Assembly (NCBI GenBank): GCA_021781535.1
Contig: JAJXWO010000031.1
Location: 1 to 47,440, forward strand
DNA length: 47,440 bases
Source: Deltaproteobacteria bacterium
GTDB taxonomy: Bacteria; Desulfobacterota; Desulfuromonadia; Geobacterales; Pseudopelobacteraceae
Direction: 5' to 3'
Shown here piece after piece: positions 15,877-23,231 of the stretch. The notes under the pieces were generated by a model. That model did no database searches. It had not been told where the DNA came from and worked only from the letters and a program-made list of their open reading frames with translations. Numbering within the stretch: position 1 is the first letter of the stretch; each line of letters starts with the position of its first letter. A program made the translations under genes and the position numbers.

Positions 15877-17172
15877 ATGTCGAGCAAAAACTTAATTCTG
15901 AAAGACTTTGAAGTCCAGTGCCTTGGCAAAAACCTGCATCCATCACCTATGCCGAGCCAGTGTTTCTGTGATGGCTATGAGCGCCTTCTCTATCATTCCA
16001 GTTTTGAAGAGATACAACAGCGCATCTCCAGTAATCTGGCGCCATTATCATTTGAGGTCGCAGGTCCGCGCCAGAAGATTTTCTTTGATCCATCCTCGAT
16101 CGCTTGCGGTATTGTCACCTGCGGTGGTCTCTGTCCAGGAACGAATGACGTTATCCGCGCCATAGTGATGAGCCTGCATCACCATTACGGGATTCAGAAT
16201 ATTTATGGTTTCCGCTATGGCTATGAAGGTCTCGTATCCAGTTACGGCCATCAACCTCTCAAGCTGACCACGGAGCTTGTCAGCCGCATAGGAGAGTCTG
16301 GTGGCACGATTCTCGGTTCATCACGAGGACATCAAGATCCAGTAGAAATGGTATCAACACTCTCAGAACTCGGAGTTGGCATTCTGTTTACTATTGGTGG
16401 TGACGGGACACTTAAAGGAGCAGCTAAAATATCAGACGAAATAGCTCGGCAAGGAAAATCAATCAGCATCATCGGGATTCCGAAAACTATCGACAATGAC
16501 ATTTCCTACCTACAAACTACCTTCGGCTTTGAAACGGCAGTTTCAGAAGCCCGAAGATCAACGTATGCTGCCCATACCGAAGCGCTCGGAGCTCGCAACG
16601 GCATCGGCCTTGTAAAGTTGATGGGTCGGGATTCCGGTTTCATTGCCGCTTATACAGCGTTGGCTGATTGCCAGGTCAATTATTGTTTAATTCCGGAAGC
16701 GCCATTCACACTATCTGGATTACTCGCTGATCTTGAGATAAGAATCCGACAACGCGGCCATGCGGTAATTGTGGTTGCTGAAGGCGCTGGGCAAGAACTG
16801 ATGACGGCATCAGGTCAAGTTGATGCTTCCGGGAATACAAAGCTTACCGATATCGGCATGTTCCTTAAAGAGAAAATCAATGAGCATTTTGCAGAGAACG
16901 GTCTCGAAATGACGCTGAAATACATAGACCCGAGCTATACCATCCGAAGCCAGCCAGCGAATCCGCATGATGCAACATTCTGTTTATCACTTGGGCACAA
17001 TGCTGCTCATGCCGGGATAGCTGGACGAACTAACATGGTTGTAGGATTTTGGAATCATCAATTTGTTCATGTACCGATTTCGCTCGCAACCAGCACACGG
17101 AAGAAGATTGATCCATGTGGGCGGTTATGGAACAGCGTCATTTCATCAACAGGACAGCCAGCGAAGCTATAA
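15877..17172 (+). CDS. 6-phosphofructokinase, ATP-type with PPi-like lysine
   Basis: Glycolytic kinase of 431 residues. Motifs in order: CGGLCPGTNDVIRAI (nucleotide phosphate loop), IGGDGTLKGA, PKTIDNDISYLQTTFGFETA (catalytic TIDND) and KLMGRDSGFIA (fructose 6-phosphate site). In the usual numbering the residue at 104 is glycine (GGDGT), typical of ATP enzymes, while 124 is lysine (PKTIDND), typical of PPi enzymes. This mixed state is known from the plant-like and actinobacterial group, whose members use ATP. The ATG at 15877 follows AAGG and is preferred to 15811. No other glycolytic gene is adjacent. Phosphate donor ATP is likely but not certain. Confidence 0.9.
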   Translation: MSSKNLILKDFEVQCLGKNLHPSPMPSQCFCDGYERLLYHSSFEEIQQRISSNLAPLSFEVAGPRQKIFFDPSSIACGIVTCGGLCPGTNDVIRAIVMSLHHHYGIQNIYGFRYGYEGLVSSYGHQPLKLTTELVSRIGESGGTILGSSRGHQDPVEMVSTLSELGVGILFTIGGDGTLKGAAKISDEIARQGKSISIIGIPKTIDNDISYLQTTFGFETAVSEARRSTYAAHTEALGARNGIGLVKLMGRDSGFIAAYTALADCQVNYCLIPEAPFTLSGLLADLEIRIRQRGHAVIVVAEGAGQELMTASGQVDASGNTKLTDIGMFLKEKINEHFAENGLEMTLKYIDPSYTIRSQPANPHDATFCLSLGHNAAHAGIAGRTNMVVGFWNHQFVHVPISLATSTRKKIDPCGRLWNSVISSTGQPAKL

Positions 17173-17593
17173 TTACCGGCAAAACAGGACTCAAAGGGGT
17201 TTACCGTCATGTTCCATTTCCCTTGGCCCGTCCGCTAATGGATCAGTTTTTGTCTTACCTGTATGAAAGCGAGCGCTCGACCAGGGATATCCAGCAATGA
17301 ACTGCACAGTGAATTGATTGTGAATCATATTTTTTTGAATACACTTACTCGACTCGATATCGAACGACAGATGCTCAATAATCAACTTTATGACCCACGT
17401 GAGCAACTGTCAGCCATTGATGCAGCCATGTCCCTTGAAGAATAGTTTGAATTACGTTCTAAGTTCGTTTATAAGTGGCTTAGTGGGTTACTGCAGAAAT
17501 GCTGTAGCCCTTTTGTTTGAAACGTAAAAGTGTGACGTTATACGTACTGCTGAACCAATAAACCGAGGGTATCACCCTCAAAAAGGAGAAGAC
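17173..17593. other. intergenic region between pfk and HU genes
   Basis: About 420 bases. Short frames here (for example 17263-17445) have no convincing ribosome binding site or family match. It contains the terminator at 17485-17518 and then the leader of the HU gene with AAAAAGGAG just before its ATG. Confidence 0.5.
17485..17518 (+). terminator. intrinsic terminator, sibling of the tRNA-Ser terminator
   Basis: GGGTTACTGCA, loop GAAA, TGCTGTAGCCC, then TTTTGTTT. The stem has one mismatch and one G-U pair. The right arm and tail (GCTGTAGCCCTTTTGTTT) are identical to those at 3595-3612. Confidence 0.75.
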
Positions 17594-17860
17594 ATGACAA
17601 AAGCAGAGTTTATCGCAGCAGTGGCAGAGGAACTGGACGTACCAAAAAACGTAGCAGCAGAGACAGTGGACGCGTTTATCACGGTCACCACAAAGTTATT
17701 GAAGGCTGGTGACAAAATCACATTCCCCGGATTCGGCACATTCAGCGTAGCAGAACGAGCCGCCCGTAAAGGCCGTAATCCCCAGACTGGTGCCGAGATT
17801 CAGATTGCCGCATCCAAAAGCGGTAAGTTTGCAGCCGGAAAAGAGTTGAAGGGCCTGTAA
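17594..17860 (+). CDS. HU-family histone-like DNA-binding protein
   Basis: Chromosomal architectural protein of 88 residues, which is the normal length. The N-terminal helical dimerisation part (MTKAEFIAAVAEELDV) is followed by the signature GFGTFSVAERAARKGRNPQTG (about residues 47-67) that forms the DNA-bending beta arm, and a conserved C-terminal helix (FAAGKELKGL). It is expected to act as a homo- or heterodimer that bends DNA without sequence specificity. AAAAAGGAG precedes the ATG and a strong terminator follows, so it is a single-gene unit. It could be one of several HU paralogues. Confidence 0.96.
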   Translation: MTKAEFIAAVAEELDVPKNVAAETVDAFITVTTKLLKAGDKITFPGFGTFSVAERAARKGRNPQTGAEIQIAASKSGKFAAGKELKGL

Positions 17861-17928
17861 CAGGGGACCAAAGCGCAGAGAGCCTCCTCAACTGAGTCTG
17901 GCCTCGCACATTACTGTAATCTTGATAT

Positions 17929-17961
17929 AAAACGGCCGACCTCGAATTGGTCGGCCGTTTT
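17929..17961 (+). terminator. terminator after HU gene
   Basis: Perfect 13-bp stem AAAACGGCCGACC / GGTCGGCCGTTTT with a seven-base loop TCGAATT. The A and T flanks make it potentially bidirectional, so it could also serve the minus-strand gene at 18068. Confidence 0.92.
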
Positions 17962-18067
17962 GCTGGCTTGTCTGTTACACAGTTTCATCTCAGTTTTTCC
18001 CGATTGGCCGGAAACAAAAGCTTGCATTCATATCGTCTCTGTCAAAAGTACAGGTCTGATATTATCG

Positions 18068-19345
18068 TTATTCTCTCAGCTCTGCGAGAAATTCAGACAT
18101 GATCTTCACATCCTCCATCTCCCTGAATTCCCTGTAGCCATCAATACCGTCGGAGTCAAGCCCGCGATAGTAACGGGGCCTGGAGGTTTTTAATCCTGAC
18201 AGGGCTTTGCCGGTGGCATAATCCGACTCACTAAGTTTATCCGCCCTGAACTTCAGGTCGAGTACCAGACTGAAACCCAGCTGAAACAATCTTTTCAGGT
18301 ATTCGCCGGTAATAATTTCTACTCCCTTTGTTTCATCTCCTCCGCTCAGGTATTCCAGGGCAATGTTCAAATAGCCATAAACCCGCTCCACAACTGACCT
18401 CATCTGTTCCATGTCGACAAGGTGCGCTTCATCTGCCACCAGCACGGTATTAATCAGATAGTTCAGCTCCGTGCGAAACAGTTCCGAATCTACCCGGAGA
18501 ATAACCCTTTCCAGAAACGTCTTACCAGTCAAAAACGTCTCGGGGAGAGTAGTTGCTTCAACCGTCTGCAAGAGCTCTTTGTTGCGACCGGGAATAAACG
18601 AGGCCGGATTGATACGGGAATAGATCTCAAGTGCCTCGTCATAAGGTGAAAACCCGAGATCGGCAAGGCGTCCCGATTTCAGGTGATAACATTCCTCCTC
18701 TGATTCAATATCTACTTCGCCGCTCACACTTTCCATGAGCGAGGCATACAGAGGGTTATCCAGGCGGCAGACCAGCTCCAGAAAGGTGCCTATTATCGTG
18801 GCATGTGTGGGGTTCTTGAATTTTATCAGGAACACATCGTCAAAGGTGTGATCCCAATCGGTCTGACGTTCTTCATCGGTATTGATATCGCCAATGCCCC
18901 CCGCAACAATCAGTTCCCTTCCCAGAAAAAGGGAGAGCAGGTTGAAATCGAGATGTGGGAGTAATTCGAGGAAATGTTCCTCACTCCCTTGCAGAATATA
19001 CCCAAGATATTCTACCGCCTTATCTTCCGAAAACGACCAGCGACTCCAGAGTTCCATATCCAGGATGAAAACGCACTGCTCAGGACTTGCCAGCCCCAGC
19101 AATTCCATGGCGTCAGGGCCGCCATTTTCTTTAAAAAGCCAGTAAAATTCATGAGGCTGCATGGCTCGGACAAGTTTCTTGCCGTCCGGATCTCCCAGGA
19201 TCAGGGCCGTCTTCTCCTTGGGCAGCACCCCGTCAAGACAGATATGCTTGCCGTCAAAAGGAAGCTTATTGAACTCACCCTCTCCAATAATTCCACTGGT
19301 TGCAACTGACAATCCGGTACATTTTTCAGTCATGCGATTTCCCAC
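18068..19345 (-). CDS. DUF6178 family protein
   Basis: Cytosolic, acidic protein of 425 residues without membrane segments or signal peptide. The overall sequence, especially LKSGRLADLGFSPYDEALEI in the middle and the leucine-rich helical second half, matches my recollection of DUF6178 proteins found in Geobacter and relatives. No catalytic motif is apparent. The GTG at 19345 is chosen because AAGGAG lies eight bases upstream; the downstream ATG at 19333 would be 20 bases away. It is divergent from the response regulator at 19627. The function is unknown. Confidence 0.78.
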   Translation of the reverse strand: MGNRMTEKCTGLSVATSGIIGEGEFNKLPFDGKHICLDGVLPKEKTALILGDPDGKKLVRAMQPHEFYWLFKENGGPDAMELLGLASPEQCVFILDMELWSRWSFSEDKAVEYLGYILQGSEEHFLELLPHLDFNLLSLFLGRELIVAGGIGDINTDEERQTDWDHTFDDVFLIKFKNPTHATIIGTFLELVCRLDNPLYASLMESVSGEVDIESEEECYHLKSGRLADLGFSPYDEALEIYSRINPASFIPGRNKELLQTVEATTLPETFLTGKTFLERVILRVDSELFRTELNYLINTVLVADEAHLVDMEQMRSVVERVYGYLNIALEYLSGGDETKGVEIITGEYLKRLFQLGFSLVLDLKFRADKLSESDYATGKALSGLKTSRPRYYRGLDSDGIDGYREFREMEDVKIMSEFLAELRE

Positions 19346-19626
19346 TACGTATTCTCCTTGTCAAACATAATCCGGTGATTACTTGGTATAATAGCACCTT
19401 TTTCAAATAAGCCGTCAGAATAGGTACAAAAGCACCGTAACAGTTTTGGGACTATGTTTTTGCGTATCTTGATGAAATCTCGTAACGGATTGCACGGTCC
19501 ACACCGTGAAATATAAAAACACCTCCTCATTGATGACGAAGGGCTCTTTTTTTATACGGTTGCGTCATTATCATTGTTCTGGCAGAATGCGGAAAACCTT
19601 TTTGTACCAAGGAGTAGCGCTTAGTT

Positions 19627-19995
19627 ATGGCACGGAAAATACTGATAGTTGATGATGACGTTGATGTTGTCAAAGTACTTATCGATCGGCTCACAACACA
19701 TGGATTCGATACGGATTCTGCCCGCGACGGAGAGTCGGGGTATCTAAAGGCCTGTAAATACAAGCCTGATGTAATCCTTATGGATGTAAAAATGCCTGGT
19801 TGGAGCGGACTTGAAGCTACCAACAGACTACAGAACGATCCCGTCACTGCCGATATACCTATTATTTTCCTGACGGGCTTGGGGGATGAAAGTATATCCA
19901 GAAGATATCTGGAACAGAGAAGAAGCTTTGTCCTTCTGAAGCCGTTTAAAGTTGACCAGTTGCTTGCCATTCTATCAGACAATCTTGGGATGTAA
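19627..19995 (+). CDS. single-domain response regulator (CheY-like receiver)
   Basis: Receiver domain only, 122 residues. The acidic pocket is DDD at residues 9-11, the phosphoacceptor is D53 in LMDVKMPG, the switch threonine is in IIFLTGLG (about 83) and the conserved lysine is in LKPF (about 104). There is no output domain, so it must act by protein interaction, for example with a motor switch, kinase or cyclase. No histidine kinase gene is adjacent. A strong AAGGAG lies 12 bases upstream of the ATG, which is further than usual. A hairpin terminator follows the stop. Confidence 0.93.
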   Translation: MARKILIVDDDVDVVKVLIDRLTTHGFDTDSARDGESGYLKACKYKPDVILMDVKMPGWSGLEATNRLQNDPVTADIPIIFLTGLGDESISRRYLEQRRSFVLLKPFKVDQLLAILSDNLGM

Positions 19996-20020
19996 GACCT
20001 AACACACCCAAAAAGCAGAG

Positions 20021-20054
20021 AAGAGCCTTTCATCGGATGATAAACGGCTCTTTT
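20021..20054. terminator. hairpin between the response regulator and the selenoprotein candidate
   Basis: AAGAGCC-TTT and AAACGGCTCTT pair around an 11-base loop and are followed by TTTCC on the plus strand. On the minus strand the same hairpin is followed within a few bases by a TTTTT run. It may end both converging transcripts. Confidence 0.7.
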
Positions 20055-20203
20055 CCATTACAGACGCCATAAAGTCAGCCATTTTATATGACCCTGGCCA
20101 GCAGACGTTTGCCTGTGACCCGGCTATACAGGAAAGTTGCTTCGCCGGAGCGCCACCGATTTCCGTAATACCATTCGCCTCAGATTTGTCAGACAAGCTC
20201 CAT

Positions 20204-20383
20204 TCAGGGTTCCGGTTTAATCTGCTTTTCACTCTCTACTTTTGAATCTGTTTTTTTAGTACCTCGGTCCCCGAGGTCACAAGTATCGGACATTCAGGTA
20301 CGCACCCCAAGTGCGGGAAAAATGTATTTTTGCAACACAAACCAGACGACAACTATTGCGAACATTATCAGTATATCTTTCAT
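20204..20383 (-). CDS. predicted small membrane selenoprotein (in-frame TGA)
   Basis: ORF of 59 codons with one internal TGA at codon 30 (20296-20294). The first 29 residues are a single membrane helix (ILIMFAIVVVWFVL, then QKYIFPALGVRT). If TGA is read as selenocysteine, the protein continues U-M-S-D-T-C (a UxxxxC redox-like pair) and a charged tail ending KQIKPEP before a second TGA. Support: AGAGGTG correctly spaced before the ATG, a promoter at 20442-20415, and a hairpin beginning 16 nt after the TGA with G at the first loop positions, as in bacterial SECIS elements. Without recoding it would be only a 29-residue peptide. Everything beyond the TGA is inference; selenocysteine genes are not in the window. 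Confidence 0.55.
20261..20277 (-). promoter_or_regulatory. candidate bacterial SECIS hairpin
   Basis: On the minus strand ACCTCGG and CCGAGGT form a perfect 7-bp stem with loop GGA. It starts 16 nt after the TGA and its loop 23 nt after, inside the 16-37 nt window used for bacterial SECIS, and the loop starts with G. It is not followed by a T run on either strand, so it is not an intrinsic terminator. Confidence 0.5.
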
Positions 20384-20414
20384 TGATTCACCTCTTTGAT
20401 GTGGTATGGCAACA

Positions 20415-20442
20415 TTTATACCGTATTATATGGATATGACAA
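20415..20442 (-). promoter_or_regulatory. sigma-70-type promoter of the selenoprotein candidate
   Basis: On the minus strand TTGTCA (20442-20437) and TATAAA (20420-20415) are separated by 16 bases. The predicted start leaves a leader of about 20-30 nt before the ATG at 20383. The -35 overlaps an 11-bp palindrome TGACATTGTCA (20437-20447), a possible operator. Confidence 0.55.
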
Positions 20443-20498
20443 TGTCAATAGCGCGCCCTCCCCTGCCACAATTGTCACCGCGGATTTAAGCGTTTCGA

Positions 20499-20590
20499 CT
20501 GAAAATTGTTTCGGATGACTATGGAAGTTCAGCCTGACGAGAACGAAGAACCATATAACGGCTTCCGCGGCGATTATCTAACACACAGAA
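20499..20590 (+). pseudogene. fragment of a paralogue of the gene at 22876
   Basis: The DNA resembles the 3' half of the small gene at 22876-23118. CTGAAAATTGTTTC matches the stretch encoding LKIVS, and in a shifted frame PYNGFRGDYLTHR matches LYNGFLGDYLKHR. The two parts are in different frames with a deletion between them, and no 5' half is visible. It is read as a decayed duplicate. The similarity is visible in both DNA and protein. Confidence 0.6.
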
Positions 20591-20816
20591 ACTGTCAGCG
20601 GCGGGTACATCAAGACAAACATGTTGCGCTGCAAACAGGAACAAAAGATAGCATCGGCATGCATTGTTTGTGGGGACAACAGTCCGGCAGAAAATAAGCT
20701 GAACGTTTCCGCTAAACTCTCCGTCCGATCTATTACTTCAAACTCATTGACAGTCCCGGAGAGAAAAGTTAATATATTCAATAAACTGAATATATACTAT
20801 TGAGAGGTAAAATTAA
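20591..20816. other. intergenic region before the zinc-ribbon gene
   Basis: No supported gene. A 67-codon minus-strand frame and short plus-strand frames lack ribosome binding sites. The leader of the next gene has GAGAGG just before its ATG. Confidence 0.4.
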
Positions 20817-20999
20817 ATGCCAATCTACGAATATCAATGCACAAAATGTGGCAGCAACTTTGAAAAGCTCCAGAAATCCGGTGTTGTCAGCAAGCTGGAG
20901 TGCCCGACATGCGGTTCTGTGGAAGTAGAAAAGAAGTTTTCTACCTTCTCATCGGCAGGAAGTTCATCATCGACAGCCGGATGCTTCAGTGGTGGTTGA
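20817..20999 (+). CDS. FmdB-family zinc-ribbon protein
   Basis: Sixty residues with the FmdB/CxxC_CXXC_SSSS pattern: MPIYEYQCTKCG at the start, a second pair CPTCG (about residues 30-34), then KKFSTFSS and a serine/glycine-rich tail. The two CxxC pairs would bind one zinc. The family was named for a formamidase regulator, but most members have no known function. GAGAGG precedes the ATG. The tail ends GCFSGG before TGA AGA GCA TAG; normal termination at the TGA is assumed. Confidence 0.9.
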   Translation: MPIYEYQCTKCGSNFEKLQKSGVVSKLECPTCGSVEVEKKFSTFSSAGSSSSTAGCFSGG

Positions 21000-21179
21000 A
21001 GAGCATAGCGACGCCAGTTCGGCGTTATACAAAAAGCAGATGAATACGAAACAGTTTTACTTCAATTATTGTTTGATTACGAAAACCTATATCAATGTAC
21101 CAATAATCGTTTTGGGATTACATGTCGAATCAGGCGTGGGTTCATCCAGAGAGTGGTTCAGCCACAACTGTTCACAAAT

Positions 21180-21412
21180 GACTGTTTTTTGTCATTATTA
21201 CCTTTGAGTTATCCACTTTTGTAAACGGCACATAGAGGCATCCATATATTACGTATTAAAACTTTATTTGTAATGAGCCAAAATAACTATTGACACGTAA
21301 TTTCAAACAGTTACGCTCTGTGATCATTATTGATGCAAAGAGGTAAAAGCCCTGAATATTACGTTACAAATTTGCTACATAATTTTCCAATCCACAGGTT
21401 TATTCACAGTTT
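21180..21412. repeat. DnaA-box-rich intergenic repeat, copy B
   Basis: Same orientation and layout as 155-380. It has a CTGTTTTTT block just upstream, TTATCCACT at 21209-21217, the 18-base identical block at 21280-21297, then GATGCAAAGAG and GTAAAAG, ATTACG, and finally two DnaA-box-like sites, CAATCCACA and TTATTCACA (about 21390-21410). It is diverged between the anchors, so it is an old duplication or a conserved functional design. Confidence 0.6.
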
Positions 21413-21571
21413 TTGTTGATAGCCATTAAGGACAAAAAAACACCTCCTTCCATTACTCCGCAGTTGATCACGTAGTCGTGGATTATTCATCATTGCGCAA
21501 TCTTTACCGTGTAACAATAAATGAGCACGATCACAACTGACAGACACGCCGGGCATCCAATGCGGACTCTT

Positions 21572-21604
21572 CAAGACCTCTTCAATAGAGTTGAAGAGGT
21601 CTTG
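21572..21604. repeat. perfect 14-bp inverted repeat hairpin
   Basis: CAAGACCTCTTCAA and TTGAAGAGGTCTTG are exact reverse complements around a five-base loop TAGAG. No T run follows on either strand, so it is not a standard terminator. It could be a protein-binding palindrome or the stem of a small RNA. Confidence 0.7.
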
Positions 21605-21789
21605 GGGAAGCATCGGCTTTCTGATGAAATATGGATGAACGAAGTCATCAAATGTTTCCCTGGAATAGCAGGAAATATTTTCTGTAGCTCCAACGTTAGA
21701 CCAACATGATTGAGGGAATAGATGTGAGAGGCGGGGAGTTGTAAGGTCAAAGAGGCCAATAACCTCACTGGCGTCCGGCTAAATGCCCC

Positions 21790-22527
21790 CTATTTCATCC
21801 GGCGAATCCGCACTTCAATATCGGGATGCCCCTTGAGCAATGTGACAAGCCTGGCAGGGTCCGTCTCTCCGTAATGGTACGGATAAAGCACTTTGGGCCG
21901 AAAGGAGCTGGCTGCATCAGCAACCATTTCCGGCGTCATCGTATAAGGAAGATTCATCGGCAGAAAAGCAATATCAATCCGCTTCAGCCTGCCCATCTCC
22001 GGAATGTTCTCAGTGTCTCCGGCAATAAAGAGCCGCGTATTGGCGAATGTCAGCACATACCCGTTGCCGCTCCCCTTGGGGTGATAGGGCTGACCATTGT
22101 CGCGCTTGTGCATAATGTTGTATGCCGGTACAGCCTCAACGGTGATCCCTCCAACATCCCTGGCATCCCCATTCCTCATGATGATGCCGCCCGGCACGGT
22201 CTCTGCGCATTTTTCAGTCAACACCACCATCGTTTTCGCGGTAATCACATGCTTCAAAGCTACCAAATCAAGATGGTCCTGATGTTCGTGGGTGATAAAA
22301 ACCAGGTCGGCTTTAGGCAACGCTTCATAATCAGCCAGTTTGCTGAAAGGATCGACATGAATAATTTTGCCGCCGTACTTCACCATCAGCGAGCCATGGC
22401 CGATAAAAGTTATTTCCAGGTTCCCCGCCGGTGTCTTTATTACATCCTTTTCAAATGGCTCCGCACACTCAGCCGGGCCGGCACCGCATATGCCCATGAT
22501 CATGATTATCAATGCTGCTTTCATCAT
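21790..22527 (-). CDS. exported metallo-beta-lactamase-fold hydrolase
   Basis: Protein of 245 residues. A hydrophobic N terminus (ALIIMIMGICGAG) ending near AECAEP looks like a Sec signal peptide, so the enzyme is probably periplasmic. The metal site is HEHQDHLD (about residues 80-87), followed by later ligands in FIAGDTENIP (D) and YPYHYGETD (H). The layout is that of the UPF0173/UlaG-like branch (GHGSLMVKYGGKIIHVDPFS near the start). The substrate is unknown. AGGAGG lies immediately upstream; the second of two adjacent ATGs (22524) has the better spacing. The small gene at 22550 is just upstream on the same strand. Confidence 0.88.
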   Translation of the reverse strand: MMKAALIIMIMGICGAGPAECAEPFEKDVIKTPAGNLEITFIGHGSLMVKYGGKIIHVDPFSKLADYEALPKADLVFITHEHQDHLDLVALKHVITAKTMVVLTEKCAETVPGGIIMRNGDARDVGGITVEAVPAYNIMHKRDNGQPYHPKGSGNGYVLTFANTRLFIAGDTENIPEMGRLKRIDIAFLPMNLPYTMTPEMVADAASSFRPKVLYPYHYGETDPARLVTLLKGHPDIEVRIRRMK

Positions 22528-22549
22528 AACGCCTCCTGTGCGGCTGACC

Positions 22550-22732
22550 TTAAATTATTGAATCCGATCCCGCCTGAATTTCTTCTCTAACGAGAGTCAG
22601 CAGTTCGGCACATATTACAATCAATTCCTGGCGAAGCCCATCAGCCTCTGATGAAAGCGCAGTATTCACCGACTCCGCAAATAATTTAAATTTGGCAACC
22701 ACATCTTCAAACTGCTCAATGCTGCACTCCAT
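22550..22732 (-). CDS. small helical protein, unknown
   Basis: Sixty residues, predicted almost entirely helical and acidic (ECSIEQFEDVVAKFKLFAES at the start, LTLVREEIQAGSDS at the end). A purine-rich GGAAAGGAAAT precedes the ATG at 22732. It ends 23 bases before the hydrolase gene and is probably co-transcribed with it. No family is recognised; an orphan regulatory or phasin-like helical protein is possible. Confidence 0.55.
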   Translation of the reverse strand: MECSIEQFEDVVAKFKLFAESVNTALSSEADGLRQELIVICAELLTLVREEIQAGSDSII

Positions 22733-22875
22733 GACGATTTCCTTTCCATGCGCGACAAGTAATTTCCATCCTTGCTGCAAATATACTGTTGCCCTCCATT
22801 AACGGTCAATAAATTGTTTGTTCATTAGAAATTTGTTCTGTATATGGTTTGTAATACTTGCCTACAGGGATGCGT

Positions 22876-23118
22876 ATGAGAAAAATGTATGTCTATAGCC
22901 TCGATGCAAAATCGGGGTTTACTCTATCCCATGTTTCGCTCGAGTATGCGAATGAGGGCGATTGTTTCGGTTGTGAAAAATACAATCTGAAAATTGTTTC
23001 AGGCGACAAACATGCGTTCGTGGAAATTTGCCCTGAAGAACTTGCAGAACTATATAACGGCTTCCTCGGTGATTATTTAAAGCACCGAATCCGGTGCACA
23101 ATGTCTGAGATGCCGTAA
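22876..23118 (+). CDS. small hypothetical protein with a fragmentary paralogue nearby
   Basis: Eighty residues. It has a predicted beta-rich first half with a CFGC pair (about residues 32-35) and a helical end (CPEELAELYNGFLGDYLKHR). AGGG lies six bases before the ATG at 22876. The same C-terminal motif occurs in the decayed copy at 20499-20590, so this is a duplicated gene family in the genome. The function is unknown. The Cys pair plus two more cysteines could bind metal, which is speculation. Confidence 0.65.
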   Translation: MRKMYVYSLDAKSGFTLSHVSLEYANEGDCFGCEKYNLKIVSGDKHAFVEICPEELAELYNGFLGDYLKHRIRCTMSEMP

Positions 23119-23231
23119 AAACGGTTGGCTATTTTGATCCATCTCCACCAACGTCGCCGCTTTCGCAATTCATGGCGACAACACTCTTTACTATACAAAC
23201 CTTAATTCACAAATCGCCGCTTCCTCTTTAT

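Larger units (their letters stand above)
21000..21789. other. long non-coding region
   Basis: About 790 bases without a supported gene. It contains the second DnaA-box repeat (21180-21412) and a perfect 14-bp hairpin (21572-21604). The two frames across the hairpin (one on each strand, about 62-69 codons) have no good ribosome binding site and are interrupted in meaning by the palindrome. Confidence 0.5.

Noticed and set aside
17263..17445. A 60-codon plus-strand frame after the pfk gene
   Set aside because: No convincing ribosome binding site, no family resemblance, and it is in a likely untranslated region before a terminator.
20080..20190. A GEMM (c-di-GMP) riboswitch-like stretch on the minus strand, including TAGCCGGG and GCAAAC
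   Set aside because: The core pieces are not in the right order and no downstream gene is in place; it may be a structured 3' region of the selenoprotein candidate transcript.
20991..21040. A TGA at the end of the FmdB gene followed by a small hairpin, as a second selenocysteine site
   Set aside because: Only two codons follow before TAG, and the hairpin is weak; normal termination is simpler.
21404..21709. Short frames on both strands across the perfect hairpin
   Set aside because: The region is dominated by a palindrome and neither frame has a good ribosome binding site or homology pattern.
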